From positions 1-9,598 of the forward strand of contig JBLGCL010000109.1 of the NCBI GenBank assembly GCA_047617305.1: a stretch of 9,598 nt of DNA. Direction: 5' to 3'. The position numbers were made by a program, and so were the translations under genes. The DNA comes from DATFIX01 sp047617305. GTDB taxonomy: Archaea > Halobacteriota > Halobacteria > Halobacteriales > Natrialbaceae. Below the pieces are notes generated by a model. That model was not told the origin of the DNA. It worked only from the letters and a program-made list of their open reading frames with translations, and made no database searches. Below are positions 1 to 5,575 of this stretch, piece by piece. How positions within the stretch are numbered: position 1 is the stretch's first letter; the number at the start of each line of letters is the position of its first letter.

Positions 1-240
1 GACGACCCGCTGATGGTCGTCGTCGGCGCCGAGAAGGTGTCCTTCGGGGTGTACGAGCGAGCGGACTGGAACGTCGCGGTGACGAACCAGCCGCATTCGG
101 AAATCGCCGGGCTCGCGGTGTTCCTCGACCGGCTCTTCGAGGGTCGCGAACTGGATCGGGAATGGATCGACGCGGATCGGCGGATCGTCCCGAAAGCGAC
201 CGGCAAGCAGGTCGAACCGGTCGACGACGATCAGTCGTAG
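1..240 (+). CDS. trm56: tRNA (cytidine(56)-2'-O)-methyltransferase, C-terminal part (5' end outside window)
   Basis: This is the last 79 codons of an open frame that enters from the left edge and stops with TAG at 238-240. The visible part contains VVVGAEKV, then YERADWNVAVTNQPHSE, then IAGLAVFLDRLFEG. This is the signature of the knotted C-terminal half of archaeal SPOUT methyltransferase aTrm56, where the GAEKV and NQPHSE stretches lie around the AdoMet-binding trefoil knot. The family makes 2'-O-methylcytidine at position 56 in the T-loop of archaeal tRNAs. The acidic tail ending in DDDQS is typical of halophilic proteins. The last ten bases overlap the 3' end of the convergent zinc-ribbon reading frame. 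Family assignment rests on recognised motifs; the N-terminal part cannot be judged. Confidence 0.86.
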   Translation, partial: DDPLMVVVGAEKVSFGVYERADWNVAVTNQPHSEIAGLAVFLDRLFEGRELDREWIDADRRIVPKATGKQVEPVDDDQS

Positions 241-472
241 ACGTCCTCGGTGTTCTCGAGGGGCAATTCGAGATCCGCTTCGTCGACCGACTCGGTGCGG
301 GCCGTCACCTCGGGCGCCTGGTCGCACTCGGGCAGGGCAGGACGATGCGAAAACCCGTGTCGCTCCCGTCCTCGTAGATTTCGAGAAGCTGGGCGTCTGA
401 CGGGGAGAGGTACTCCGGATCGAGGTCGTGATCACAGCTCTTGCTCGGACAGTCGGCCGAGACGACGGCCAC
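231..472 (-). pseudogene. Small zinc-ribbon protein gene with an apparent one-base deletion (frameshift)
   Basis: Reading the minus strand from a GTG at 472-470 gives 55 codons ending with TGA at 307-305. The product starts AVVSADCPSKSCDHDLDPEY, continues through YLSPSDAQLLEIYEDGSDTG and reaches FRIVLPCP. The acidic, orderly sequence then becomes arginine-rich (SATRRPR). One extra base near 327-334 would restore CPECD followed by an acidic tail ending TEDVYD, with TGA at 233-231. The repaired protein would be about 80 residues with a CX4C (residues 8 and 13) and CX2C (47 and 50) pair, a plausible zinc ribbon. The fourth cysteine is lost without the repair. The gap lies beside a CCC run, so a CCCC to CCC contraction would explain it. 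Function is unknown. No ATG start exists in this frame, and a TTG at 484-482 is an alternative. It could be a sequencing error, a recent pseudogene, or recoding; I see the break, and its cause is inference. Confidence 0.68.
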
Positions 473-506
473 GGCGCGTTTCAACCCTTTGCTCCGTCCC
501 TGCCCC

Positions 507-526
507 GACCGGTGGCCATTCCGGTC
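507..526. repeat. Inverted repeat GACCGG-N8-CCGGTC upstream of tfe
   Basis: Perfect six-base arms at 507-512 and 521-526 flank an eight-base spacer. The dyad is centred about 35 bases upstream of the tfe TATA box, a place where an archaeal activator or repressor could bind. Arms this short and GC-rich can arise by chance in such DNA, so a regulatory role is only a possibility. Confidence 0.3.
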
Positions 527-548
527 CCTCCCAGTCCGCGAGCGGTAC

Positions 549-555
549 TTTTAAA
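549..555 (+). promoter_or_regulatory. TATA box of the tfe operon
   Basis: TTTTAAA is the most AT-rich run in this GC-rich gap and matches the haloarchaeal TATA consensus. Its centre lies 29 bases before the ATG at 581 and 23 bases before the ATG at 575, which favours a leaderless or nearly leaderless transcript starting at the second ATG. Confidence 0.7.
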
Positions 556-580
556 CTGACGAAACTACGGGATTATGGTA

Positions 581-1111
581 ATGGCTTTTGAGGACCTGCT
601 CGAGGACCCCGTCATCCAGAAATACCTCCACGAGCTCGTCGGTCCGAAGGGAATGCCGGTGGCCGCGGCGCCGCCGGACGGCGAGGTGACCGACGAGGAA
701 CTCGCGGAGGAACTCGACCTGGAGCTCAACGACGTACGGCGCGCGCTGTTCATCCTCTACGAGAACGACCTGGCGTCGTACCGCCGGGTGCGCGACGAGG
801 ACTCGGGTTGGCTGACCTACCTCTGGACCTTCCAGTACCAGAACATCCCCGAGAACCTCGAGGAGGAGATGTATCGGCTGCTCGACGCCCTCGAGGAGCG
901 TCGCGAGTACGAACTCGACCACGAGTTCTACCTGTGCGAGACCTGCTCGATCCGTTTCGAGTTCGCCGAGGCGATGGAGTACGGCTTCGAGTGTCCGGAC
1001 TGCGGGTCGCAACTCGAGTCCCTGGACAACGACATGCTCATCCGGGCGGTGGACGAACGGGTCGCGGAACTGCGGAACGAACTCAACGTCGAGATCGAAC
1101 GGGAAGCATAA
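581..1111 (+). CDS. tfe: Transcription initiation factor E, alpha subunit (TFE)
   Basis: TFE stabilises the archaeal RNA polymerase pre-initiation complex and helps open promoter DNA; it is the homologue of eukaryotic TFIIE-alpha. The 176-residue product has the family layout: an N-terminal extended winged helix (about residues 10-90, with EELAEELDLELNDVRRALFI and LASYRRVRDEDSGWLTYLW), a helical linker, then a zinc ribbon with C119, C122, C138 and C141, and an acidic helical tail. Two in-frame ATGs exist, at 575 and 581. I chose 581 because family members begin MAFEDLL and because of the TATA spacing; 575 would add only MV. The TAA stop shares one base with the next ATG (TAATG at 1109-1113), so this is the first gene of a three-gene operon. 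Identification is firm. Confidence 0.96.
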   Translation: MAFEDLLEDPVIQKYLHELVGPKGMPVAAAPPDGEVTDEELAEELDLELNDVRRALFILYENDLASYRRVRDEDSGWLTYLWTFQYQNIPENLEEEMYRLLDALEERREYELDHEFYLCETCSIRFEFAEAMEYGFECPDCGSQLESLDNDMLIRAVDERVAELRNELNVEIEREA

Positions 1112-1776
1112 TGGTCGTACTCGCGACGAAGGTCTACGTCGACGGGGAGGCTCGCGAACGAGCGCTCGACTCCCTCCGGTCGCTGGTCGGCAACGCAGTC
1201 GGGGACCTGGAGGTCGAGTTCGACGTCGGCCTCAGACACGACGAGTTCCCGAGCGTGACTGTCGAGGGACCGGACGCCCCGGTCGCCCGGAACGTCCTGC
1301 GCGAGGAGTGGGGCGAGATCGGCCCCCGACTGGAAGCCGGCGAGACCTCCGTGGGCACGTTCGAGGCCTGGAGCGACGAGGGGTTCGTCCTCGACGCCGG
1401 CGAGGAGGTTCTGGTCCCGGCGGACGAAATCGGCCTCGGCCCGGGGACCCCGGATCAGATCCGCGAGCGCTTCGGGCTGGTCCAACATCTCCCCATGCGG
1501 TTCGTGTACGGCGATCCGCCGCGACTCGCCGACGCGGAACGGGACCGGCTCTACGAGTGGACGCGAGGCTCCGGCCGGGTGAACGTCAACAGCGCGACGC
1601 GGGCCGAGGTCCGGGCGACCGTCAATCGCGCCGGCCACGCGCACGACATCGTGACCGTCGAACGCCTTGGCCTCCTGGAACAGAGCGTCGTCTGTGAGAA
1701 CGACACGGATCCGCCGGGATTGCTCGCGAGCATCGGGGAGTACCTCCCCGCCGAACTCCGCGCCGTCGTGCCATGA
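1111..1776 (+). CDS. DUF2110 family protein
   Basis: A 221-residue acidic cytosolic protein, without signal peptide, membrane span or cysteine cluster, starting at the ATG that overlaps the tfe stop by one base. It resembles the archaeal DUF2110 family, commonly found directly downstream of tfe in haloarchaea (recalled from family knowledge, not searched). Visible features are an N-terminal strand-rich part (VVLATKVYVDGEARERALDS), a central DEGFVLDAGEEVLVPADEIG stretch resembling a small beta-barrel, and a C-terminal part with RGSGRVNVNSATRAEVRATV and a helical VERLGLLEQSVVCENDTDPP segment. Strict coupling to tfe suggests a role linked to transcription or its regulation, but this is inferred from position only. 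No catalytic motif is apparent. Its TGA overlaps the next ATG by four bases (ATGA at 1773-1776). Confidence 0.85.
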   Translation: MVVLATKVYVDGEARERALDSLRSLVGNAVGDLEVEFDVGLRHDEFPSVTVEGPDAPVARNVLREEWGEIGPRLEAGETSVGTFEAWSDEGFVLDAGEEVLVPADEIGLGPGTPDQIRERFGLVQHLPMRFVYGDPPRLADAERDRLYEWTRGSGRVNVNSATRAEVRATVNRAGHAHDIVTVERLGLLEQSVVCENDTDPPGLLASIGEYLPAELRAVVP

Positions 1777-2549
1777 ACCGTCGACTGGTCCTCGCGATCG
1801 TGGCGGTCGCCCTCCTGGCCGTCACGGCCGGCTGTACGGTGCCGTTCTTCGGCAACGACTCCTTCGGCGAGGATCGACTGGACGAGGAACCCCCGGGAGA
1901 GGGCTACGCCTGGAACGAGACCGACGCCAGGGTCACGATCTGGGTCAGAGGGGAGAAATTCAAGGCCATCTACGAGATGAACGGGACCGAGAAGCTGAAG
2001 CTCTTCCGGCGGGACTTCCGGAGCAAGTACCCGCTGGGAATCCGGGCCGTCCGCTTCCGCTATCCCAACGGGACCGTGATCAACGGGTCGGACATATCGA
2101 TCCGGAAGGGGGACGAGAACGCCGTCATCGAGGTCCCAGACGCGAACGGCAGCGTCGCGCTGACCGCCGGGGGCGAGTCGAAGCACTTCCAGCTCCCGAC
2201 CTACGTCGACGGGTCCTACGAGGTCATCCTCCCGGAGGGAATGCGGACGGGGATCCCGATCTTCGGCTCCATCTCGCCGAGCGGGGCCGATCGCTATCGG
2301 GGCGACGATGGACGCGTCCACCTGGAGTGGAACGACATTTCCGGCCACGTCTCGGTCCGGTACTACCTCCAGCGGGACCTCTACATCTTCGGGGGCGCGG
2401 TCCTCCTGATCCTGCTCCTCGGGGGTGGCGGCGCACTCTACTACTACCGCCAGATCCAGTCCCTCCGGGAGGTCCGCGAGGAACTCGGCCTCGACGTCGA
2501 TACCGAGGACGACGAGTTCGACCGGGGACCGCCGCCGGGAATGGGATGA
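1773..2549 (+). CDS. DUF5803-type lipoprotein with C-terminal membrane anchor
   Basis: The 258-residue product begins with a short basic N-terminus, a hydrophobic stretch and a lipobox ending TAGC (C21), so it is probably a secreted, lipid-anchored protein. Residues of about 22-200 form a strand-rich domain outside the cell, with six N-glycosylation sequons (NDS, NET, two NGT and two NGS). A second hydrophobic span (about 205-225, IFGGAVLLILLLGGGGALYY) is followed by a basic then acidic cytosolic tail with a helical QSLREVREELGLD segment. This matches the haloarchaeal DUF5803 family as I remember it; the function is unknown. It overlaps the preceding gene by four bases and is the last member of the tfe operon, an odd partner for a transcription factor. 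Topology is inferred from hydrophobicity only. Confidence 0.84.
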   Translation: MNRRLVLAIVAVALLAVTAGCTVPFFGNDSFGEDRLDEEPPGEGYAWNETDARVTIWVRGEKFKAIYEMNGTEKLKLFRRDFRSKYPLGIRAVRFRYPNGTVINGSDISIRKGDENAVIEVPDANGSVALTAGGESKHFQLPTYVDGSYEVILPEGMRTGIPIFGSISPSGADRYRGDDGRVHLEWNDISGHVSVRYYLQRDLYIFGGAVLLILLLGGGGALYYYRQIQSLREVREELGLDVDTEDDEFDRGPPPGMG

Positions 2550-2581
2550 TCCCCGACTCGGGTCCTGCCGACAACTGAAGG

Positions 2582-2612
2582 TTCATACGGGTCGGGCGCC
2601 GAAGGGCCCTTC
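2582..2612 (+). promoter_or_regulatory. Promoter with TATA-like box and 12-base palindrome before the CinA-type gene
   Basis: TTCATAC at 2582-2588 is centred 28 bases before the ATG at 2613, the spacing of a leaderless haloarchaeal promoter. Between it and the start lies GAAGGGCCCTTC at 2601-2612, a perfect 12-base palindrome ending exactly at the start codon. A protein bound there would cover the transcription start, so it may be an operator, but no regulator is known from the sequence. Confidence 0.45.
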
Positions 2613-3311
2613 ATGCAGGTCGCGGTGGTGACGGTCGGCGACGAACTCCTCTCCGGAGACACGGTCAACACGAACGCGGCGTGGCTCTGTTCGCAACTGA
2701 CCGACAGGGGCGCCGACGTCGAGCGGGTGACCGTCCTGCCGGACCGGGTCGCCGACGTCGCTCGCGTCGTCAACGAGTACCGGGCCGAGTACGACGCAGT
2801 GATCGTGACCGGCGGCATCGGCCCAACCCACGACGACGTGACGATGGAAGGCGTCGCGGCGGCGTTCGGGCGCGACCTCGAAGGGAGCGAAAGGGCCCTC
2901 GAGTGGCTGGTCGAGGAAGGCGGTTACGCTCGCGATGACCTCGTCGACGGGACCGCCGACGTTCCGGCCGGGGCTCGGCCGCTGCACAACGAGGTGGGCG
3001 TCGCGCCGGGCGCCGTGATCGACGACGTCTACGTGCTTCCGGGAGTGCCGGCGGAGATGAAGGCGATGTTCGGGGACGTGGTGGACTCGTTCGCTGGCCC
3101 CAAACGCTATCGCGAGATCGTTCACGCCGGGGAACCGGAGAGCGCGCTGGTCGACCGGATCGAAACGCTCAGAAAGCGATATCCGGTGTCGGTCGGGAGC
3201 TACCCCGGCGATCACGTCCGGCTCCGGATCACGGCGGAGGACCCCGAGACCGTCGCCGAGGCGGCCGGCTGGCTGCGAGAACGGGTCGAGCCGCCCGACC
3301 CGACCGGGTGA
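2613..3311 (+). CDS. Competence/damage-inducible protein A (CinA N-terminal, MoaB/MogA-like domain)
   Basis: The 232-residue protein carries the molybdopterin-binding-like fold shared by MoaB, MogA and the N-terminal half of CinA. Motifs in order: VGDELLSGDTVNTNAAWL (residues 8-25), VIVTGGIGPTHDDVTMEGVA (63-82), HNEVGVAPG (125-133) and LPGVPAEM (142-149). The TGGIGPTxDD block and the LPGVPxEM block are diagnostic of COG1058. In bacterial CinA this domain has ADP-ribose pyrophosphatase activity and is joined to a nicotinamide-nucleotide deamidase domain. Here that C-terminal domain is absent, as in many archaeal versions, and the protein ends with a short strand-helix unit. A role in pyridine nucleotide clean-up is possible but unproven. 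It starts 63 bases after the tfe operon with its own promoter-like site, and its stop is ten bases from the stop of the convergent microprotein gene. Confidence 0.9.
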   Translation: MQVAVVTVGDELLSGDTVNTNAAWLCSQLTDRGADVERVTVLPDRVADVARVVNEYRAEYDAVIVTGGIGPTHDDVTMEGVAAAFGRDLEGSERALEWLVEEGGYARDDLVDGTADVPAGARPLHNEVGVAPGAVIDDVYVLPGVPAEMKAMFGDVVDSFAGPKRYREIVHAGEPESALVDRIETLRKRYPVSVGSYPGDHVRLRITAEDPETVAEAAGWLRERVEPPDPTG

Positions 3312-3321
3312 CCGGAGCGGG

Positions 3322-3438
3322 CTACCGATAGAGGTACCAGAGCCAGGCGATGGTGACGGCGATTCCGGCGATCAGGACCCCGTAGCCGACGAGATCGATG
3401 GGGAGCGACGGCCCTTCCGCGGCGAGTACGACTGGCAT
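3322..3438 (-). CDS. 38-residue single-span membrane microprotein
   Basis: An ATG at 3438-3436 opens a 39-codon frame that closes with TAG at 3324-3322. The protein begins MPVVLAAEGPSLPIDLVGYG, then has a hydrophobic helix of about 20 residues (VLIAGIAVTIAWLWYLY) and ends with a lone arginine. This predicts one membrane span with a very short cytosolic end. The GC-rich third positions, the clean membrane helix with aromatic WLWYLY edge, a GGGTGA sequence just before the start, and a TATA-like GAATTAAG centred about 29 bases upstream all argue for a real gene. It lies alone between the convergent CinA-type gene and the divergent GNAT gene. Function is unknown; small proteins of this kind often act as subunits or modulators of membrane complexes, which is speculation here. 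Confidence 0.66.
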   Translation of the reverse strand: MPVVLAAEGPSLPIDLVGYGVLIAGIAVTIAWLWYLYR

Positions 3439-3462
3439 ATTCACCCGTTGACGTGGTCCCCC

Positions 3463-3470
3463 CTTAATTC
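3463..3470 (-). promoter_or_regulatory. TATA-like box of the microprotein gene
   Basis: On the minus strand this reads GAATTAAG, an AT-rich island in GC-rich DNA centred about 29 bases before the microprotein start at 3438. The spacing fits a leaderless or very short leader transcript. Confidence 0.5.
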
Positions 3471-3527
3471 TTCAGCGTTCCGGCCACGACGATGGACCTT
3501 TGCCACCTCCCAACGAACTAGCTCGGG

Positions 3528-4121
3528 ATGAGTGACGTCCCGATCGTGGTACGACCGATCTCGGAAGAACGCATCGAGGACAGGCTGGAACTCTGCTGGG
3601 GTGGCGTCGACGGGTGGCGCGACCGGGACGTGGTCGCGGAGAGTCGCACCTGGCTGGAGAACGCCAATCGGGCGTTTTCGCCGACCACGTTCATCGCCTA
3701 TCGGGACGGGGACGCCGATCCCGTGGGGATGATCGAGTTTCTGCCAGCGTCGTTGATCGACCGGTTCGGCCTCGTTCCCTGCCGGACGGCACCGGAACGG
3801 GCCTGCTGGTCGTCGGACCCCGCAGCCGTCGACACGGCCGAGAACGCGATATTCCTCGCCTGCCTCTGGGTCGATTCCGACGCCCAGCGGGAGGGCGTCG
3901 GACGGACGTTGTTGACCCATCTCCTCGAAAGCGACGTCGTTCGGGACTACGACGGGATCTATACCTACGTGACCGAGCGCGACGCGGAGTTCGTCGATCC
4001 CGACGCGGGCGTCTGGTGGCCGGTCGGTCCCCGGGAGTTCTACGAATCGTTCGGATTCGAGGCCCTCCGGAACCTCCCGGATTCGCCGTGCGTCGTGCTG
4101 TACCGGTCCCTGGAACCCTGA
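3528..4121 (+). CDS. GNAT family N-acetyltransferase
   Basis: The 197-residue protein has the hallmarks of an acetyl-CoA-dependent GNAT enzyme. Motif A appears as the strand AIFLACLWVDSDA followed by QREGVGRTLLTHLLE (Q120 to about 134), which matches the Q/R-x-x-G-x-G/A pyrophosphate-binding loop. Motif B is the FYESFGFEAL segment (171-180) that is common near the end of the fold. The N-terminal part (IVVRPISEERIEDRLELCWG) carries the usual first strand and helix. The substrate cannot be read from the sequence; a cysteine-rich middle (C85, C93, C112) and the tryptophan-rich VWWPVGPRE are not general GNAT features and may shape the substrate pocket. The start ATG is the first in frame, with only a weak TATA-like CTTTG about 27 bases upstream. 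It appears to be a single-gene unit, divergent from the microprotein gene. Confidence 0.87.
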   Translation: MSDVPIVVRPISEERIEDRLELCWGGVDGWRDRDVVAESRTWLENANRAFSPTTFIAYRDGDADPVGMIEFLPASLIDRFGLVPCRTAPERACWSSDPAAVDTAENAIFLACLWVDSDAQREGVGRTLLTHLLESDVVRDYDGIYTYVTERDAEFVDPDAGVWWPVGPREFYESFGFEALRNLPDSPCVVLYRSLEP

Positions 4122-4195
4122 CCGTCAGAGGGGAAGGGTCCGGACGGCCGAGGCGAGCGTCGATAACCCGCGACAGTACCGCCCGCGAACGGGGT

Positions 4196-4204
4196 CCTTT
4201 TCAG
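4196..4204 (+). promoter_or_regulatory. Weak TATA-like box before the ATP-NAD kinase family gene
   Basis: CCTTTTCAG is centred 27 bases before the ATG at 4227 and is the only T-rich island in the 105-base gap, consistent with a leaderless start. The match to the TATA consensus is imperfect. Confidence 0.38.
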
Positions 4205-4226
4205 ACGGTCGGCCCAACGTCCGCCC

Positions 4227-5300
4227 ATGAAAATCGGGTTCGTTGTCAACCCCATCGCCGGCATGGGCGGCCGGGTCGGCCTCAAGGGAACCGACGGAAA
4301 ACTCGACGAGGCGCTGGATCGTGGCGCCGAACCGACGGCCCCCGAACGGGCGCGACGGGCCCTGGAGGCCCTCGCAAACCGGGCTCCCGACGCCGAGATA
4401 CTCGTCGCCGGCGGGGTAATGGGGGAGCGCGAGGCCGAGGCGGCTGGCGTGGACGCCAGGATCGTCCTGAACGCGGCGGACGACGAGACCGAAACGAGCG
4501 CCGCGGACACCCGGGCCGCGACGCGCGCCTTCGTCGAGGAGGGAGTGGACCTGATCCTGTTCGTCGGCGGCGACGGCACCGCCGTCGACGTGGCGGAAGC
4601 GATGGGGGAGTTCGAAGACGACCCGCCCGTGCTCGGCGTGCCGGCCGGCGTGAAGGTCTACTCGGGCGTGTTCGGCGTCACGCCGGAGGACGCGGGGCGG
4701 ATCGCCGCCGGCTTCGACCGGGTCGAGCAGCGCGAGGTCAACGACATCGACGAGGACGCCTTCCGCGGCGGCGAGGTTCACACCGAACTGAGGGCCGTCG
4801 TCGACGTGCCGGTCTCCGACGGGGAACTGCAGGCGAGCAAGCAACTGAGCGGCGGTACCGTCCAGACGCTGGCGGAGGGGTTCGCGGCCGACGTCGACCC
4901 GGAGTTCACGTACGTTCTCGGTCCCGGGAGCACCGTCGGAACGATCAAGCGGGAACTGGGGTTCGAGCCGTCGCCCCTAGGCGTGGACGTCTGGCGGGAC
5001 GACGAGGTGCTCGTCTCGGACGCCGCCGAGAGCGACATCCTCGACCACTTGGGCGACCGGAACGTGATCGTCGTCTCGCCCATCGGCGGCCAGGGGTTCA
5101 TCTTCGGCCGCGGGAACGACCAGATATCGCCGGCCGTCATCCGCCAGTGTGACGCGGAGGTCGTCGCGTCGCGGGACAAACTCGACGACGTCGGGGTACT
5201 CAGGGTGGACACCGACGACGAGGCGCTCAACGAGGAACTCCGGGGCTGGATGAAGGTCCGGACGGGCCGGTTCGAGCACCGGCTCATGAAAGTCGAGTGA
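4227..5300 (+). CDS. ATP-NAD kinase family protein (COG3199 type)
   Basis: The 357-residue protein starts MKIGFVVNPIAGMGGRVGLK, followed by GTDG; the NPIAGMGG loop with the later VGGDGT motif (residues 113-118) marks the NAD kinase / diacylglycerol kinase-like fold, where GGDGT binds the phosphate donor. Further family blocks are GVPAGVKVYSGVFG (137-150), GPGSTVGTIKRELG (231-244) and VSPIGGQGFIFGRGNDQISP (282-301). This set fits the long archaeal COG3199 group, which is related to bacterial AcoX, rather than the housekeeping NAD kinase (about 280 residues). The donor, whether ATP or polyphosphate, and the acceptor are not settled by sequence. The central DDETETSAADT stretch (85-95) is an acidic insertion typical of halophiles. 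It stands alone, with a 105-base gap before it and a 275-base gap after it. Confidence 0.88.
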   Translation: MKIGFVVNPIAGMGGRVGLKGTDGKLDEALDRGAEPTAPERARRALEALANRAPDAEILVAGGVMGEREAEAAGVDARIVLNAADDETETSAADTRAATRAFVEEGVDLILFVGGDGTAVDVAEAMGEFEDDPPVLGVPAGVKVYSGVFGVTPEDAGRIAAGFDRVEQREVNDIDEDAFRGGEVHTELRAVVDVPVSDGELQASKQLSGGTVQTLAEGFAADVDPEFTYVLGPGSTVGTIKRELGFEPSPLGVDVWRDDEVLVSDAAESDILDHLGDRNVIVVSPIGGQGFIFGRGNDQISPAVIRQCDAEVVASRDKLDDVGVLRVDTDDEALNEELRGWMKVRTGRFEHRLMKVE

Positions 5301-5350
5301 AGGGCGTCGGACCGAACGCCGCCGTTCGCCGCCGAAAGCCGTCTCGGCTC

Positions 5351-5477
5351 CGTGTTTTCGAGTTCCGCGACGTAGTGGTTCGGAGCAGCGGGAGGTTCCG
5401 GAGCCGCAGGAGTTGCTTCGGAACGGCGGGAGTTGTTTCGGACCCACAAGAGTTACTTCAGGGTCGGGGCAACCCTG
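5351..5477. repeat. Degenerate 20-base-period direct repeats plus hairpin upstream of the PhoU-like gene
   Basis: The gap 5301-5575 contains no convincing gene. Within it, a core of the form AGTT-N2-TTCGGA recurs: TTCGGA at 5417-5422 and 5437-5442, TTCAGG at 5457-5462, and earlier variants TTCCGGA at 5396-5402 and TTCGGA at 5379-5384. The last three copies are exactly 20 bases apart, close to two helical turns; the two earlier ones are shifted by one or two bases. Units at 5411 and 5431 agree at 14 of 20 positions; others are weaker. The last copy overlaps a hairpin, CAGGGT-N7-ACCCTG (5459-5477). The array ends some 70 bases before the TATA box, so it could be a set of protein-binding sites on one DNA face. 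It could also be a decayed tandem duplication. Confidence 0.5.
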
Positions 5478-5533
5478 GTCGACGAGCCCGATCCACGGGG
5501 ACGAACCGCTGACGGGGCGTTGGCGACTAAGGG

Positions 5534-5562
5534 CATATAGATTGATTTAAGGCCGCGTGGCC
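5534..5562 (+). promoter_or_regulatory. Promoter of the AbrB-PhoU gene
   Basis: GATTTAAGG at 5544-5552 is a strong haloarchaeal TATA box centred 28 bases before the ATG at 5576, predicting a leaderless transcript. A second AT-rich hexamer, CATATAG (5534-5540), lies about ten bases further upstream. GGCC-GCGT-GGCC at 5551-5562 is a short dyad between the box and the start. Confidence 0.7.
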
Positions 5563-5575
5563 CGACGCTCCGGGC

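Noticed and set aside
250..591. A 113-residue plus-strand frame between trm56 and tfe
   Set aside because: Serine- and arginine-rich, antisense to the acidic zinc-ribbon frames and running through the tfe TATA box.
3614..5152. A 512-residue plus-strand frame overlapping the GNAT and ATP-NAD kinase genes
   Set aside because: It is extremely arginine- and glycine-rich, spans the gap between two well-supported genes in another frame, and shows no domain; a GC-rich shadow.
5371..5470. CRISPR-like interpretation of the 20-base-period repeats
   Set aside because: Copies are degenerate and contiguous with no constant repeat plus variable spacer pattern, and there are no cas genes in the window.
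5297..5512. A 71-residue plus-strand frame running through the repeat region
   Set aside because: Arginine-rich, starts inside the ATP-NAD kinase family gene, and has no promoter or homology features.
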